Assembly (NCBI GenBank): GCA_031550405.1
Contig: JAVBOP010000078.1
Coordinates: 1 to 9,417 of the forward strand
Direction of reading: 5' to 3'
From: JAVBOP01 sp031550405
GTDB taxonomy: Bacteria; Bacteroidota; Ignavibacteria; Kapaibacteriales; UBA2268
DNA: 9,417 nucleotides
A model generated the notes under the pieces. The model saw nothing but the letters and a program-made list of their open reading frames with translations. It ran no database searches and was not told the DNA's origin. Positions 1-7,569 of the stretch are shown piece after piece (positions within the stretch are counted from its first letter, which is position 1; the number at the start of each line of letters is the position of its first letter). The position numbers and the translations under genes were made by a program.

Positions 1-127
1 AAATAATTAATTTATTTTAATTTTCCAGCAACGAAAAACGAACAGATGAAAGTTATAAAATGTTGCTGAAACAATTGGATGGCATTTCCATAAGTTATTA
101 TTTCACAGGCAATTACTGATTTTATAC

Positions 128-167
128 AAAAAATCCCTCCAAAGCGTACTCAACTTTTTTGGAGGGA
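128..167 (-). terminator. Rho-independent terminator of the lipoprotein gene
   Basis: Read on the minus strand, a 10-bp stem (positions 158-167 pairing with 134-143, TCCCTCCAAA with TTTGGAGGGA) and a 14-base loop are followed directly by six T's (positions 133-128). This is the classic intrinsic terminator layout. It lies about 45 bases beyond the lipoprotein stop codon. On the plus strand the hairpin is not followed by a T-run, so it should act mainly on minus-strand transcripts. Confidence 0.85.
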
Positions 168-210
168 AAATCACAATCATTTTAGGTTTTTAAATAAGCT
201 CATTTGTTTA

Positions 211-858
211 TTACTGCTTAGTTCCCATAAATGCTCCATCTTTGCTGAAAATTAGTGTTTTATGCTCCCAGCTATTTTGCCCAATTTTTTGCAAAGTAAC
301 CGACCACTGCCCGGCTATCTCTCCATTTGTCATCCCAACAACGATCCAGTCTGAATAATTATTATGGATATAATTTAAAATTTTCGCAGATAATAAATTG
401 ATTACTGAATTAGGTAAACCTTCTTTTAGTTCATTTTGTACAAATGGATATTTGTCTATCTTTGTCCATGTTCCATCCAGATTAAATTCAATAATTGTCT
501 GCCAGCCTTGAAGTGAATCGACAAGATATACTACATAGTAAGCAACATATTCACCATTGCAAGGACTATCTCCTTCAAGGCGAAATTCATACGCCGCTCC
601 CGTTATAGGAGTATTTGGATAATGAATTTTTAAGAATTCATTTGAAATAGCAGTGTCATGCGGGTATATTGTATCTCTTGGGCATGGATCTGGCTTAACA
701 GTATCTTGATTTGCCGTATCGGATGGCCATGGGTTTGGGTTAAGCGTATCATTTCCATTTGGACCTCCTGGATTTGGAAATGGAAAATCTGTACTGCATG
801 CTGAAAACATAATGGCAATTAATCCAAATGATAATGCCAATAGTGTTAATTTTTTCAT
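211..858 (-). CDS. Secreted lipoprotein with Pro/Asp-Thr linker and probable PepSY-like domain
   Basis: This encodes a 215-residue exported lipoprotein. Seen directly: a basic start (MKKLT), a hydrophobic stretch at about residues 4-18, and a lipobox-like FSAC with the acceptor cysteine at residue 21, so signal peptidase II processing is expected. Residues 22-73 form a low-complexity spacer with about eleven prolines and five Asp-Thr pairs (37, 47, 52, 62, 68), likely holding the folded part away from the membrane. The C-terminal part (about 74-215) has patterns such as FNLDGTWTKID and LPNSVINLL, then an amphipathic stretch ending in strands. These resemble the PepSY-like / BLIP-like domain (DUF2874 type) common in Bacteroidota lipoproteins. 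That family call is by eye and only moderately sure. No enzyme motif is visible and its ligand is unknown. The ATG at 858 sits directly before the signal peptide. It appears to be a single-gene unit. Confidence 0.85.
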   Translation of the reverse strand: MKKLTLLALSFGLIAIMFSACSTDFPFPNPGGPNGNDTLNPNPWPSDTANQDTVKPDPCPRDTIYPHDTAISNEFLKIHYPNTPITGAAYEFRLEGDSPCNGEYVAYYVVYLVDSLQGWQTIIEFNLDGTWTKIDKYPFVQNELKEGLPNSVINLLSAKILNYIHNNYSDWIVVGMTNGEIAGQWSVTLQKIGQNSWEHKTLIFSKDGAFMGTKQ

Positions 859-903
859 AGTAAACCTACTTAATTAATGATTAAATACAAAAGTTGAATG
901 TAA

Positions 904-931
904 ATTATAAAATTATTCAATACTAACCAAA
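904..931 (-). promoter_or_regulatory. Possible promoter for the lipoprotein gene
   Basis: On the minus strand a TTTG (931-928) is followed after 18 bases by TATAAT (909-904), about 45 bases upstream of the lipoprotein ATG. TTTG fits the Bacteroidota -33 element; the downstream box matches TAnnTTTG only partly. In such AT-rich DNA matches arise easily by chance. Confidence 0.25.
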
Positions 932-1128
932 CATTTTTTATAATAGCAACATTATTTTTATATTCAATGTGTATCCATAACAATAGTCAGCATAGTACAT
1001 AATCCCATTTTCTTGATTTATCTCCCACTGTTATCAAGATTATTTTTAATCCATTTGAAAACACTATTTTATTGCCATAAGGCAAATTTATTGATATATG
1101 TATAATTAGAGATAAAGATACGATGCGA

Positions 1129-1159
1129 TTGCTATAATATCTGGCGGATTGTATTTTTT
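1129..1159 (+). promoter_or_regulatory. Possible Bacteroidota-type promoter for the protease gene
   Basis: A TTG (1129-1131) is followed after 20 bases by TATTTTTT (1152-1159), close to the -33 TTG / -7 TAnnTTTG arrangement used by the Bacteroidota primary sigma factor, with the last G missing. It would start transcription about 50 bases upstream of the chosen protease ATG. This is a pattern match only. Confidence 0.3.
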
Positions 1160-1213
1160 TCTTTGCCAAGTCGGCAATTTATTATAATTTTATGGATTAT
1201 ATTGGCTTACATT

Positions 1214-4200
1214 ATGAAAATATTGAAAATTATTTGCTGCATAACGATGCTGTACCTGTCGCTTAATGCCGCTGCGCAGGCAAAACAGACCCTCATAGTT
1301 AAAATAAATAACAACTCGAAGACACAAAAACTGCTCGCAAATAACGGTATGCAAGCCGCTATTAACCTGCCAAGCATAAGCCAAAAGATGAATAACAGGC
1401 TGATGGCAAACAGCAAAGCGGCAATGCTGCTTGAAGAACTGAAAACATATTATCATATTCAAGTCGATACAAATCAAATACTTACAACCATGAACATGCT
1501 TCAGGCGCAACATGGAATAACCTCTGTTGTTCCGAGCGTTGTATATAAGCTGAATCAGGACAAGGTCAAAACGAACGACCCAATGTATGCTGCCCAATGG
1601 TCATTGAAGGCTATCGAGGCTGAAAGTGCGTGGAATATAGCCACTGGCAAGGGCATCGTGGTCGGCATTATAGATACCGGTATCGAATATGACCATGACG
1701 AGCTGAAAGACCAGCTGTGGGTTAATTCGGGCGAGGATATTAACGGCAATGGGCGGTTCGACAACTGGTCGCACAAGACTGCTATTGACGGCGTGTATGG
1801 CGATTTGGACGGCATTGATAATGACGGCAACGGCTATATTGATGATGTGATTGGCTATGACTTTATTGACTACAGGGTGATACATTACGGTGATGTCAGT
1901 ATTCCTGACCCTAACCCAAGCGACGAGCATGGACATGGCACTGCCGTTGCAAGCGTGATTGCAGCCAAGCATAATAATAATATAGGACTTACAGGCATAG
2001 CATTTGATGCTAAAATTATGGCAATGCGCACATTCGATGCTGCCGGCAACGGCGAGTGCAAGGATATTGCTAACGCTATAGTATATGCCGTGCTGAACGG
2101 CGCCAATGTGATTAACATGAGTTTTGGCGAATACGAAAGCTCCCCTATTATGCACACTGCCGTTAAATTCGCCGAGGCTATGGGCTGCATTTTGATTGCC
2201 TCTTCGGGCAATGACGGTCTTACTCTCCCCCACTATCCTTCAGATTATCCTGAGGTTATATCCGTTGGCGGATGCGACAGCAGTTTCAGGCAGGTGTTTA
2301 ATTATGGCGACAGGCTTGCCATAACTGCGCCCGGAACAAGTATATGTGCTGCTACTATTGATAATGGCTATACTGTAAAAGATGGGACTTCCTTCTCCTC
2401 GCCTATTGTTGCATCTGTTGCGGCAATGCTTCTGGAAAAGGATAATACTCTTAACCCGCAAGAAATAAAGGGCATAATCCAAACAACGGCAACACAGGTG
2501 GCAAAAGGCTGGACAGAGCAGTATGGCGCCGGCATAGTGAATGCTTATCAGGCGCTGCAATATATAAGCAAAACCAAGCTGGAAATAACCGCTCCGACCA
2601 ATGATGCCGCTATTAACGTATCGAAGCAGGATACGCTCGTGGTAACAGGCTCCACCGCTACTCCCCTGTTCGATTCATATATATTGCGGATACGGAAGGA
2701 CTCCGCCGCCAGCGATGATAATAATCTCTGGGATACGCTTGTGGTAGCGCAGCATAATGCCGTGCTTGATGACACACTCGGCAAGTGCTATATAGGCAAA
2801 TATGGCAGTTTTATGAATATTTATTCATTAAGTTTACTTGTAAATCTAAAGAATGGCAATACCTACGAAACACGCAACCGCATCAAGCTGTGTTCCGATG
2901 ATAATACCATTAAAATAAACAGGTTAGCCGTTTATACGCCATACTATTATGACAGCCGTGCGGTCATGTTCAATATGCAAACCAACACACCTTGCAATGC
3001 TGTGTTTTATTACAGGGAAAAAGGTAAGGATACGGAATATAATGCAGTTACATCCAGCGAGTATTACACCGACAACCATGTGGTTGCATGCTATGACATT
3101 CCGGCAGATATTGATATGGAAGGCTATGCCCTTGCCATGCTGAATGGTGCGGATACTGTGCGCATGGATTTGAATTTCACCAAAAATAGCGACCATTTCG
3201 ACAGCTATACTTTCAAGAAAAAGGCATTCGAGCTGCCCACCTCATACTTTTATCAAAAGCCCGTTCGGCTGTATGGCAATGACAGAGTGCAGCTTATAGC
3301 CAATGATATAACATCTGCCCTATCTTATGCAAATACATATATTTATGAATATCAAGCCAATGGCTTTGTCATGACGGACAGCATGTCCCAACTGGCGATA
3401 CCTGTCGGAGCGGGAGACTCAAACGGCGATGGCGTGCCTGATATACTGGGCATGAATTACGGCATCAGCAAGGTATATGAGCGCAAGAACCAAGCGGCTT
3501 CCAATTTCAGCGATGTGCTGTTCACAACTTCCGAAGACGGCTTCAATCTTGCCTGTGCCATGGTTGATATGGATAACGATGCCGTCGATGAGTTGATAAT
3601 CAACGACAATAATAGTTCTATCTGTGCATACAGCTTTAAAGACGGGCAATACCAGCAGGTTATGCGGATAGACGTTAGGAGTGTTATGTATGACATACTC
3701 CCAGATTCGCTGAAAAGCCGCAACTATAAGATATATAACAGCATTGCAACAGGCGACTTTGACGGCAATGGCAAACTTGACATCGCCGCTTATGTCTATT
3801 ATGAAAAAACTATGTTGCCCATAGGCAAAACATACGTATTTGATGAATATTTTTTAATTTTTGAGATAGACAACTTCAACGCCACATTAAAAGACTGGCG
3901 GCATTATACACACAGGCATGCAAGCGGTCAACAGCACTATCTGGCAAGCTGCAATCTGAATAATGACGGTAAAGATGATATAATATGCCTGCAGTATGGC
4001 AAGGTGGGCAATCTCGAAACTCCATACGGGGCGAGCGAAATATGGACATATTCGGTGCTTATGTATGACGGCGAAAACAAGCTGCAACAGGTGTTTGAGG
4101 ACGATATATTGGGCGTCCGCCTGTCGCCTTTCCGCAACTGCCTCATGGGCGGCAATCTCGACAATGAAGCGGGCGATGAGGTCGTTATCGGCGCCTTTCC

Positions 4201-5527
4201 CAACATATATGTCCTGAAATGGAACGAAGCGGATAAGTCAATGAAGCCATTGTGGAATTACCCCGCAAGCCTCACCAATTCAGCTGTTATCGGTGATATA
4301 GATGGTAATGGCAAACCTGAATTAGGCTTCTGCACTTTTAATGCCTCCGAATTTTTTGAATATAATTCTGACTATACTGTCGGCACGGAGGTTACGGGCT
4401 TCGACGGCTGGGCAACGTCAAACACAAGCCTGTATTTCATCTGGAAAGAAGCAGCTGCCGGCATGAATTATGAATTATTTTTAATAGAAACAGCAAAGCT
4501 ATCCGACCCTTTGGCACAGTTCACTGTATATCAGGCGCAAGGCAACCATATTGAAATTAACAGCCTTACAGCGAATACAGGCTACACGGCATACATAAAA
4601 ATAGCGGGCAGCGAATACTATTCAATGCCGCTTGAGCTGTATACCCACTCCCCTGTCAAACCTGTCAGTGCAGGCTATATGTCAAATGGTTTGGTTCAGG
4701 TAAAATTCGACGGCTTGCTCCCCTATCAGGTTAATTCTGCTAACTTTATGATATTGCATATAGATAGCGATGCTATCATTCCTGTTGCAGAGGTCTCGTC
4801 CATGAAAGATACAACCGCAATACTCAACCTGCAAGGCAATCCACCGGCAGGCGAATATATGCTGCGTATCGCCTCTTTCCGCGATTATTACGGCAATTAT
4901 ACCATATCCGATACGCTTTATTTTAATGTAACCCATAATATAAGCAGTGAGTTATATTTGTCGCAATTAACATTCGAGCCTCCAAACAACATTGTATTGG
5001 AATTTTCAGAGCCTGCTCAGGGAAATGAGGCATTAAATATTAATAATTATTCATTTTCTCCTGTAGGCAGCGTTGAACAAATATGGTCGATTGATGCTAA
5101 CCGCATAAAAATATTGTTATCTCAAGATGTGGTCGATGGGCGCGGCAAAGACTATCTCATTACCGCAAGTACCAATATTATATCGGATTACGGCAATGCA
5201 ATGACTCGTGGCTCTGGCAATACTCTCGGCTTTACTGTCGCTGAAAAAGATGTAAAAAGCGTGTATTTATACCCCAATCCTGTAAAACTGACTAAAACCA
5301 ATACTGCTTATATCGGGCATTTAACCCCGCAAGCAACTGTCGAAATTATGACTGTTGACGGAAAGCTCTTAAGGCGGCTGGACGAATACGATGCCAATGG
5401 CGGCGTTGAGTGGGATTTGCGTGATAGCGGCGGCAATATTTTGGACATAGGCGTATATCTTATCAAAACCATCGACAACTCCAGCGGCTCCAAAGACCAA
5501 TTGACCAAATTCGCCATAACAGAATAA
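1214..5527 (+). CDS. Secreted S8 (subtilisin-like) serine protease with FG-GAP repeats and T9SS sorting domain
   Basis: A 1437-residue extracellular endopeptidase. The ATG at 1214 starts a clean signal peptide (MKILKIICCITMLYLSLNA, likely cut near AQA, residue 23); a TTG at 1163 would only add a second hydrophobic stretch. Residues about 24-125 look like an inhibitory propeptide. The S8 domain (about 128-448) has catalytic Asp154 (IIDTG), His241 (HGHGT), Ser393 (GTSFSSP) and oxyanion Asn333 (SSGND), so it should be active. An Asp/Asn-rich insert (about 175-215) probably binds calcium. Residues about 735-1040 carry six Asp-loop repeats (for example GDFDGNGKLD at 847 and GDIDGNGKPE at 1027), typical of FG-GAP/VCBS propeller-like modules. 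FN3- and Ig-like segments follow. Residues about 1350-1437 (from YPNPVK) form a T9SS type A sorting domain, so export through the outer membrane and surface anchoring or release is expected. Substrate unknown. Confidence 0.93.
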   Translation: MKILKIICCITMLYLSLNAAAQAKQTLIVKINNNSKTQKLLANNGMQAAINLPSISQKMNNRLMANSKAAMLLEELKTYYHIQVDTNQILTTMNMLQAQHGITSVVPSVVYKLNQDKVKTNDPMYAAQWSLKAIEAESAWNIATGKGIVVGIIDTGIEYDHDELKDQLWVNSGEDINGNGRFDNWSHKTAIDGVYGDLDGIDNDGNGYIDDVIGYDFIDYRVIHYGDVSIPDPNPSDEHGHGTAVASVIAAKHNNNIGLTGIAFDAKIMAMRTFDAAGNGECKDIANAIVYAVLNGANVINMSFGEYESSPIMHTAVKFAEAMGCILIASSGNDGLTLPHYPSDYPEVISVGGCDSSFRQVFNYGDRLAITAPGTSICAATIDNGYTVKDGTSFSSPIVASVAAMLLEKDNTLNPQEIKGIIQTTATQVAKGWTEQYGAGIVNAYQALQYISKTKLEITAPTNDAAINVSKQDTLVVTGSTATPLFDSYILRIRKDSAASDDNNLWDTLVVAQHNAVLDDTLGKCYIGKYGSFMNIYSLSLLVNLKNGNTYETRNRIKLCSDDNTIKINRLAVYTPYYYDSRAVMFNMQTNTPCNAVFYYREKGKDTEYNAVTSSEYYTDNHVVACYDIPADIDMEGYALAMLNGADTVRMDLNFTKNSDHFDSYTFKKKAFELPTSYFYQKPVRLYGNDRVQLIANDITSALSYANTYIYEYQANGFVMTDSMSQLAIPVGAGDSNGDGVPDILGMNYGISKVYERKNQAASNFSDVLFTTSEDGFNLACAMVDMDNDAVDELIINDNNSSICAYSFKDGQYQQVMRIDVRSVMYDILPDSLKSRNYKIYNSIATGDFDGNGKLDIAAYVYYEKTMLPIGKTYVFDEYFLIFEIDNFNATLKDWRHYTHRHASGQQHYLASCNLNNDGKDDIICLQYGKVGNLETPYGASEIWTYSVLMYDGENKLQQVFEDDILGVRLSPFRNCLMGGNLDNEAGDEVVIGAFPNIYVLKWNEADKSMKPLWNYPASLTNSAVIGDIDGNGKPELGFCTFNASEFFEYNSDYTVGTEVTGFDGWATSNTSLYFIWKEAAAGMNYELFLIETAKLSDPLAQFTVYQAQGNHIEINSLTANTGYTAYIKIAGSEYYSMPLELYTHSPVKPVSAGYMSNGLVQVKFDGLLPYQVNSANFMILHIDSDAIIPVAEVSSMKDTTAILNLQGNPPAGEYMLRIASFRDYYGNYTISDTLYFNVTHNISSELYLSQLTFEPPNNIVLEFSEPAQGNEALNINNYSFSPVGSVEQIWSIDANRIKILLSQDVVDGRGKDYLITASTNIISDYGNAMTRGSGNTLGFTVAEKDVKSVYLYPNPVKLTKTNTAYIGHLTPQATVEIMTVDGKLLRRLDEYDANGGVEWDLRDSGGNILDIGVYLIKTIDNSSGSKDQLTKFAITE

Positions 5528-5542
5528 TTTTTTTATTAATAC

Positions 5543-5558
5543 ATATTTTACAAAATAT
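5543..5558. repeat. Short AT palindrome in the purK leader
   Basis: ATATTTT-AC-AAAATAT is a perfect 7-bp inverted repeat lying seven bases before the purK ATG. It does not resemble the known PurR operator. It could be chance in AT-rich DNA, or could slightly affect translation initiation. Confidence 0.25.
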
Positions 5559-5564
5559 CAAATT

Positions 5565-6728
5565 ATGTTGAAATCTTTGAATCAGAATAAATCCATGACG
5601 CTTGGAATACTTGGAGGCGGCCAGTTGGCTAAAATGCTCGCAACCGCCGCATACCGACTAGGATTGAATGTTGCCATTATTGATAAGGAGGCAAATACTC
5701 CTGCAGGCGATATGACTAAATTAGAATTTATCAACGGATGGAATAACCGCTCGGAACTTGATAAATTTATAGATGTTAGCGATATTATAACTTTGGAAAA
5801 TGAATTTATCGAACCAGACATACTGGAATATATTGCTTCATACAAAGAGGTTTTTCCAACAGCAGCAACCATGCGGTTGGTACAAGATAAATTCATTCAA
5901 AAAAGCACGCTTAAATCCAATAATATAAATAGTTTACCAGTATTTAAAGAAATATTTTCAATAAATGATTTGCATGAATTTGGCAATAGATATTCTTATC
6001 CATTTATCGCAAAAACTCGGACTCTGGGCTATGACGGATATGGCAACTTTACCATACATACGCCTGAAGATTGCGCTGCCGCCTACAATAAGTTCAACAA
6101 TAGCAACGTATCTCGCCCATTGATGGCTGAGTCTTTTGTAAATTTCAAATCCGAACTGGCTGTCATGGTTGCGCGCAACCGCAATGGCGAAACCGCTGTC
6201 TATCCGTGCGTTGAAACGGTGCAGCAGAATCATATATGCCACAAGGTTATTGCTCCCGCGCGCATTGCCGAAAATCTGCGCACAGAAGCTCAAAAGCTGG
6301 CTGTAGCTTGCGTGGATGCGATTAATGGCATTGGCGTTTTTGGAGTTGAAATGTTTTTAGCTCAAGATGAAAAAATTTTAATAAATGAAATTGCTCCACG
6401 ACCACACAATTCCGGACATTACACTATAGAATCCTGTCATTGCTCACAGTATGAAAATGCTATCCGTGCGATACTAAATCTTCCGCTTGGTTCGCCGCAG
6501 ATGCGCATGCCTGCTGCCTGCATGATTAATTTACTGGGCGAACGCAATGGCATTGGCGTGCCTTGCGATGTCAGCAGTACTCTGGCAGACGGCGTTTCTT
6601 CTTTACATCTGTACAACAAAAAATCCTCGAGAATTGGCAGGAAAATGGGACATATCACAGCTCTCGGCAGCACTATGGACGAAGCAATAGCTATAGCCGA
6701 CAACGCATACAAAAATTTTGTGTGGTAA
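5565..6728 (+). CDS. purK: N5-carboxyaminoimidazole ribonucleotide synthase (PurK)
   Basis: This cytoplasmic enzyme of de novo purine synthesis uses ATP and bicarbonate to convert 5-aminoimidazole ribonucleotide (AIR) to N5-CAIR, which PurE then rearranges. The 387-residue protein is full length. The N-terminal nucleotide-binding loop GILGGGQLAKML begins at residue 14. The family motif ITLENEF follows, then the ATP-grasp lysine strand in YPFIAKTRTLGYDGYGN, and the ELAVMVARNRNGE and YPCVETVQ segments. The hallmark NEIAPRPHNSGHYTIESC starts at residue 274 and is followed by RAILNLPLG. These are diagnostic of PurK rather than PurT or other ATP-grasp enzymes. An in-frame ATG at 5595 would give 377 residues and begin nearer the conserved fold; the true start is uncertain between the two. 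The 37-base gap after the protease has no terminator, so read-through is possible. No purE is present here. Confidence 0.95.
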   Translation: MLKSLNQNKSMTLGILGGGQLAKMLATAAYRLGLNVAIIDKEANTPAGDMTKLEFINGWNNRSELDKFIDVSDIITLENEFIEPDILEYIASYKEVFPTAATMRLVQDKFIQKSTLKSNNINSLPVFKEIFSINDLHEFGNRYSYPFIAKTRTLGYDGYGNFTIHTPEDCAAAYNKFNNSNVSRPLMAESFVNFKSELAVMVARNRNGETAVYPCVETVQQNHICHKVIAPARIAENLRTEAQKLAVACVDAINGIGVFGVEMFLAQDEKILINEIAPRPHNSGHYTIESCHCSQYENAIRAILNLPLGSPQMRMPAACMINLLGERNGIGVPCDVSSTLADGVSSLHLYNKKSSRIGRKMGHITALGSTMDEAIAIADNAYKNFVW

Positions 6729-7006
6729 TACATTTTACTTGAATAAATTATCCATATATATATATATGCTGGCTGCCTGTTTTTCAAAATACTAATATAA
6801 TACTCAACCGCAATAATATGTTAATTAATCCTAAAACACCCCGCTGCTGCGCAACACCCCCTCTACAAGAGCGAAATTGTGTAACTACCAATATTTACAT
6901 AACGTTATACATTCCCCGCCTCTGAAGAACCCATGCGAAAAGTCTTTTTTATTTCAAAATTAAATATTTAAATTAATATTTATTAATTTTGCTTAATATT
7001 ATTTTT
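6729..7006. other. Intergenic spacer with AT microsatellite and GC-rich patch
   Basis: No gene is visible. An (AT)7 run lies at 6754-6767. A patch at about 6835-6873 is strikingly C/G-rich against an AT-rich background and contains two CACCCC units flanking a near-palindrome (TGCTGCGCAACA). The left end of the IS1182-like element should lie in the right half of this spacer, but its terminal repeat cannot be identified because the other end is outside the window. I see no clear terminator for purK. Confidence 0.5.
6984..6991 (+). promoter_or_regulatory. Possible -7 promoter element of the IS1182-like transposase
   Basis: TAATTTTG is an exact match to the Bacteroidota TAnnTTTG element and ends 15 bases before the likely transposase ATG at 7007. 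No good TTTG -33 element is seen at the expected distance, and the leader would be very short, so this is tentative. Confidence 0.25.
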
Positions 7007-7523
7007 ATGAGTTATATAATCTCATTTAACCCTAATCAACAGCAACTACCTTGGCAATAGATAGTTACATAAGTTTGAGCAATCCCGTTCGAGTGATAGG
7101 TGCTTTTGTAGATAAGATTATTGAGCAGCATCCTGAATTGCTTCCAGAGGTAGGTACTAAATCAACAAGTCGTCCAGTCTATAAATTCGCAACTCTAATA
7201 AAACTGTATATTTATAGCTATTTAAATTCAATAAAATCTTCTCGCAAATTGGAACAGGAAAGTTATCGTAACCTCGAACTGCTTTGGCTTTTGGGCAATT
7301 TGCATCCGGATTATCGCACGATAGCGGATTTTCGAGCAAAGAATAAAGATTCGATACATAAGCTGACGTTGATTTTGCGTAAGTTCCTTATAAATAATGG
7401 ATATATATATCAGGTGTTGTTGCGACTGACGGTACAAAAATAAAAGCGAATGCAAGTCAAGAAATGCTTTCCAGCAGTAATATTAATAGAAAATTATTTA
7501 ATTTGGAGTTGCAGCTATCTAAT
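7007..7523 (+). pseudogene. IS1182-like transposase, 5' fragment with two frameshifts
   Basis: This is the N-terminal part of a DDE transposase with the DUF772-type domain found in IS1182/IS5-group elements. Diagnostic segments are NPVRVIGAFVDKI, SSRKLEQESYRNLELLWLLG and PDYRTIADFRAKN, followed in another frame by VVATDGTKIKANAS, which carries the first catalytic Asp (DGTKIKA). The likely start is the ATG at 7007 (MSYIISFNPNQQQLP), but that frame ends at a TAG just after 7050. Restoring one base there joins it to LAIDSYISLSNP. A second shift lies in an (AT)5 run at 7401-7410: two bases fewer would give GYISGVVATDG. Without that correction the frame ends at 7443. The homology runs to 7522, where the IS630 element begins. 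The C-terminal catalytic half is missing, so no active enzyme can be made. Confidence 0.85.
7485..7523 (+). repeat. Left copy of a diverged duplicated segment of the IS1182-like gene
   Basis: This stretch encodes NRKLFNLELQLSN and closely matches positions 9266-9304 (DRKLFNFELQLSK). The central codons differ by several mostly silent changes, for example cag/caa and cta/ctg. The pair overlaps in the same protein region, so the two fragments come from separate copies or from an old duplication. Confidence 0.7.
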
Positions 7524-7524
7524 A

Positions 7525-7548
7525 CCATTTGCTAATACAAATTTATAG
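7525..7548 (+). repeat. Left terminal inverted repeat of the IS630-family element
   Basis: It starts CCATTTGCTAATACAAATTT and matches the reverse complement of 8617-8640 at 23 of 24 positions; the single difference is A versus G at position 21 of the repeat. TA precedes it at 7523-7524. Confidence 0.9.
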
Positions 7549-7569
7549 TTATTTTATTTTCCCCAAAAA

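Larger units (their letters stand above)
859..1213. other. Divergent intergenic region between lipoprotein and protease genes
   Basis: This 355-base AT-rich spacer separates two genes that point away from each other, so it should carry promoters for both. I see no RNA gene and no convincing small gene. A 60-codon minus-strand frame (987-1169) has no recognisable features and begins inside the likely protease leader. A small inverted repeat, TTGCC-aagtc-GGCAA (1163-1177), would fall in the protease 5' untranslated region; it is too short to interpret. Confidence 0.5.

Noticed and set aside
21..119. A short plus-strand frame ending in a stop at 117-119, protein-like in composition, possibly the C-terminus of a neighbouring gene
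   Set aside because: A TAA at 18-20 closes the frame upstream, only about 32 codons are open, and no family is recognisable. It may be a decayed gene end, but nothing supports calling it.
987..1169. A 60-codon minus-strand frame starting MAKKKIQ
   Set aside because: It has no recognisable domain, lies in AT-rich intergenic DNA and overlaps the likely protease promoter and leader.
1163..1213. TTG start extending the protease by 17 residues
   Set aside because: The extension adds a second hydrophobic stretch in front of a standard signal peptide; the ATG at 1214 gives a clean N-terminus.
1601..2233. A 210-codon minus-strand frame opposite the protease catalytic domain
   Set aside because: It is the antisense shadow of a strongly conserved coding region, and its translation looks like no known family.
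6754..6767. (AT)7 run considered as a regulatory or phase-variable repeat
   Set aside because: It lies downstream of the purK stop, far from any intact gene start. AT runs are common in this composition.
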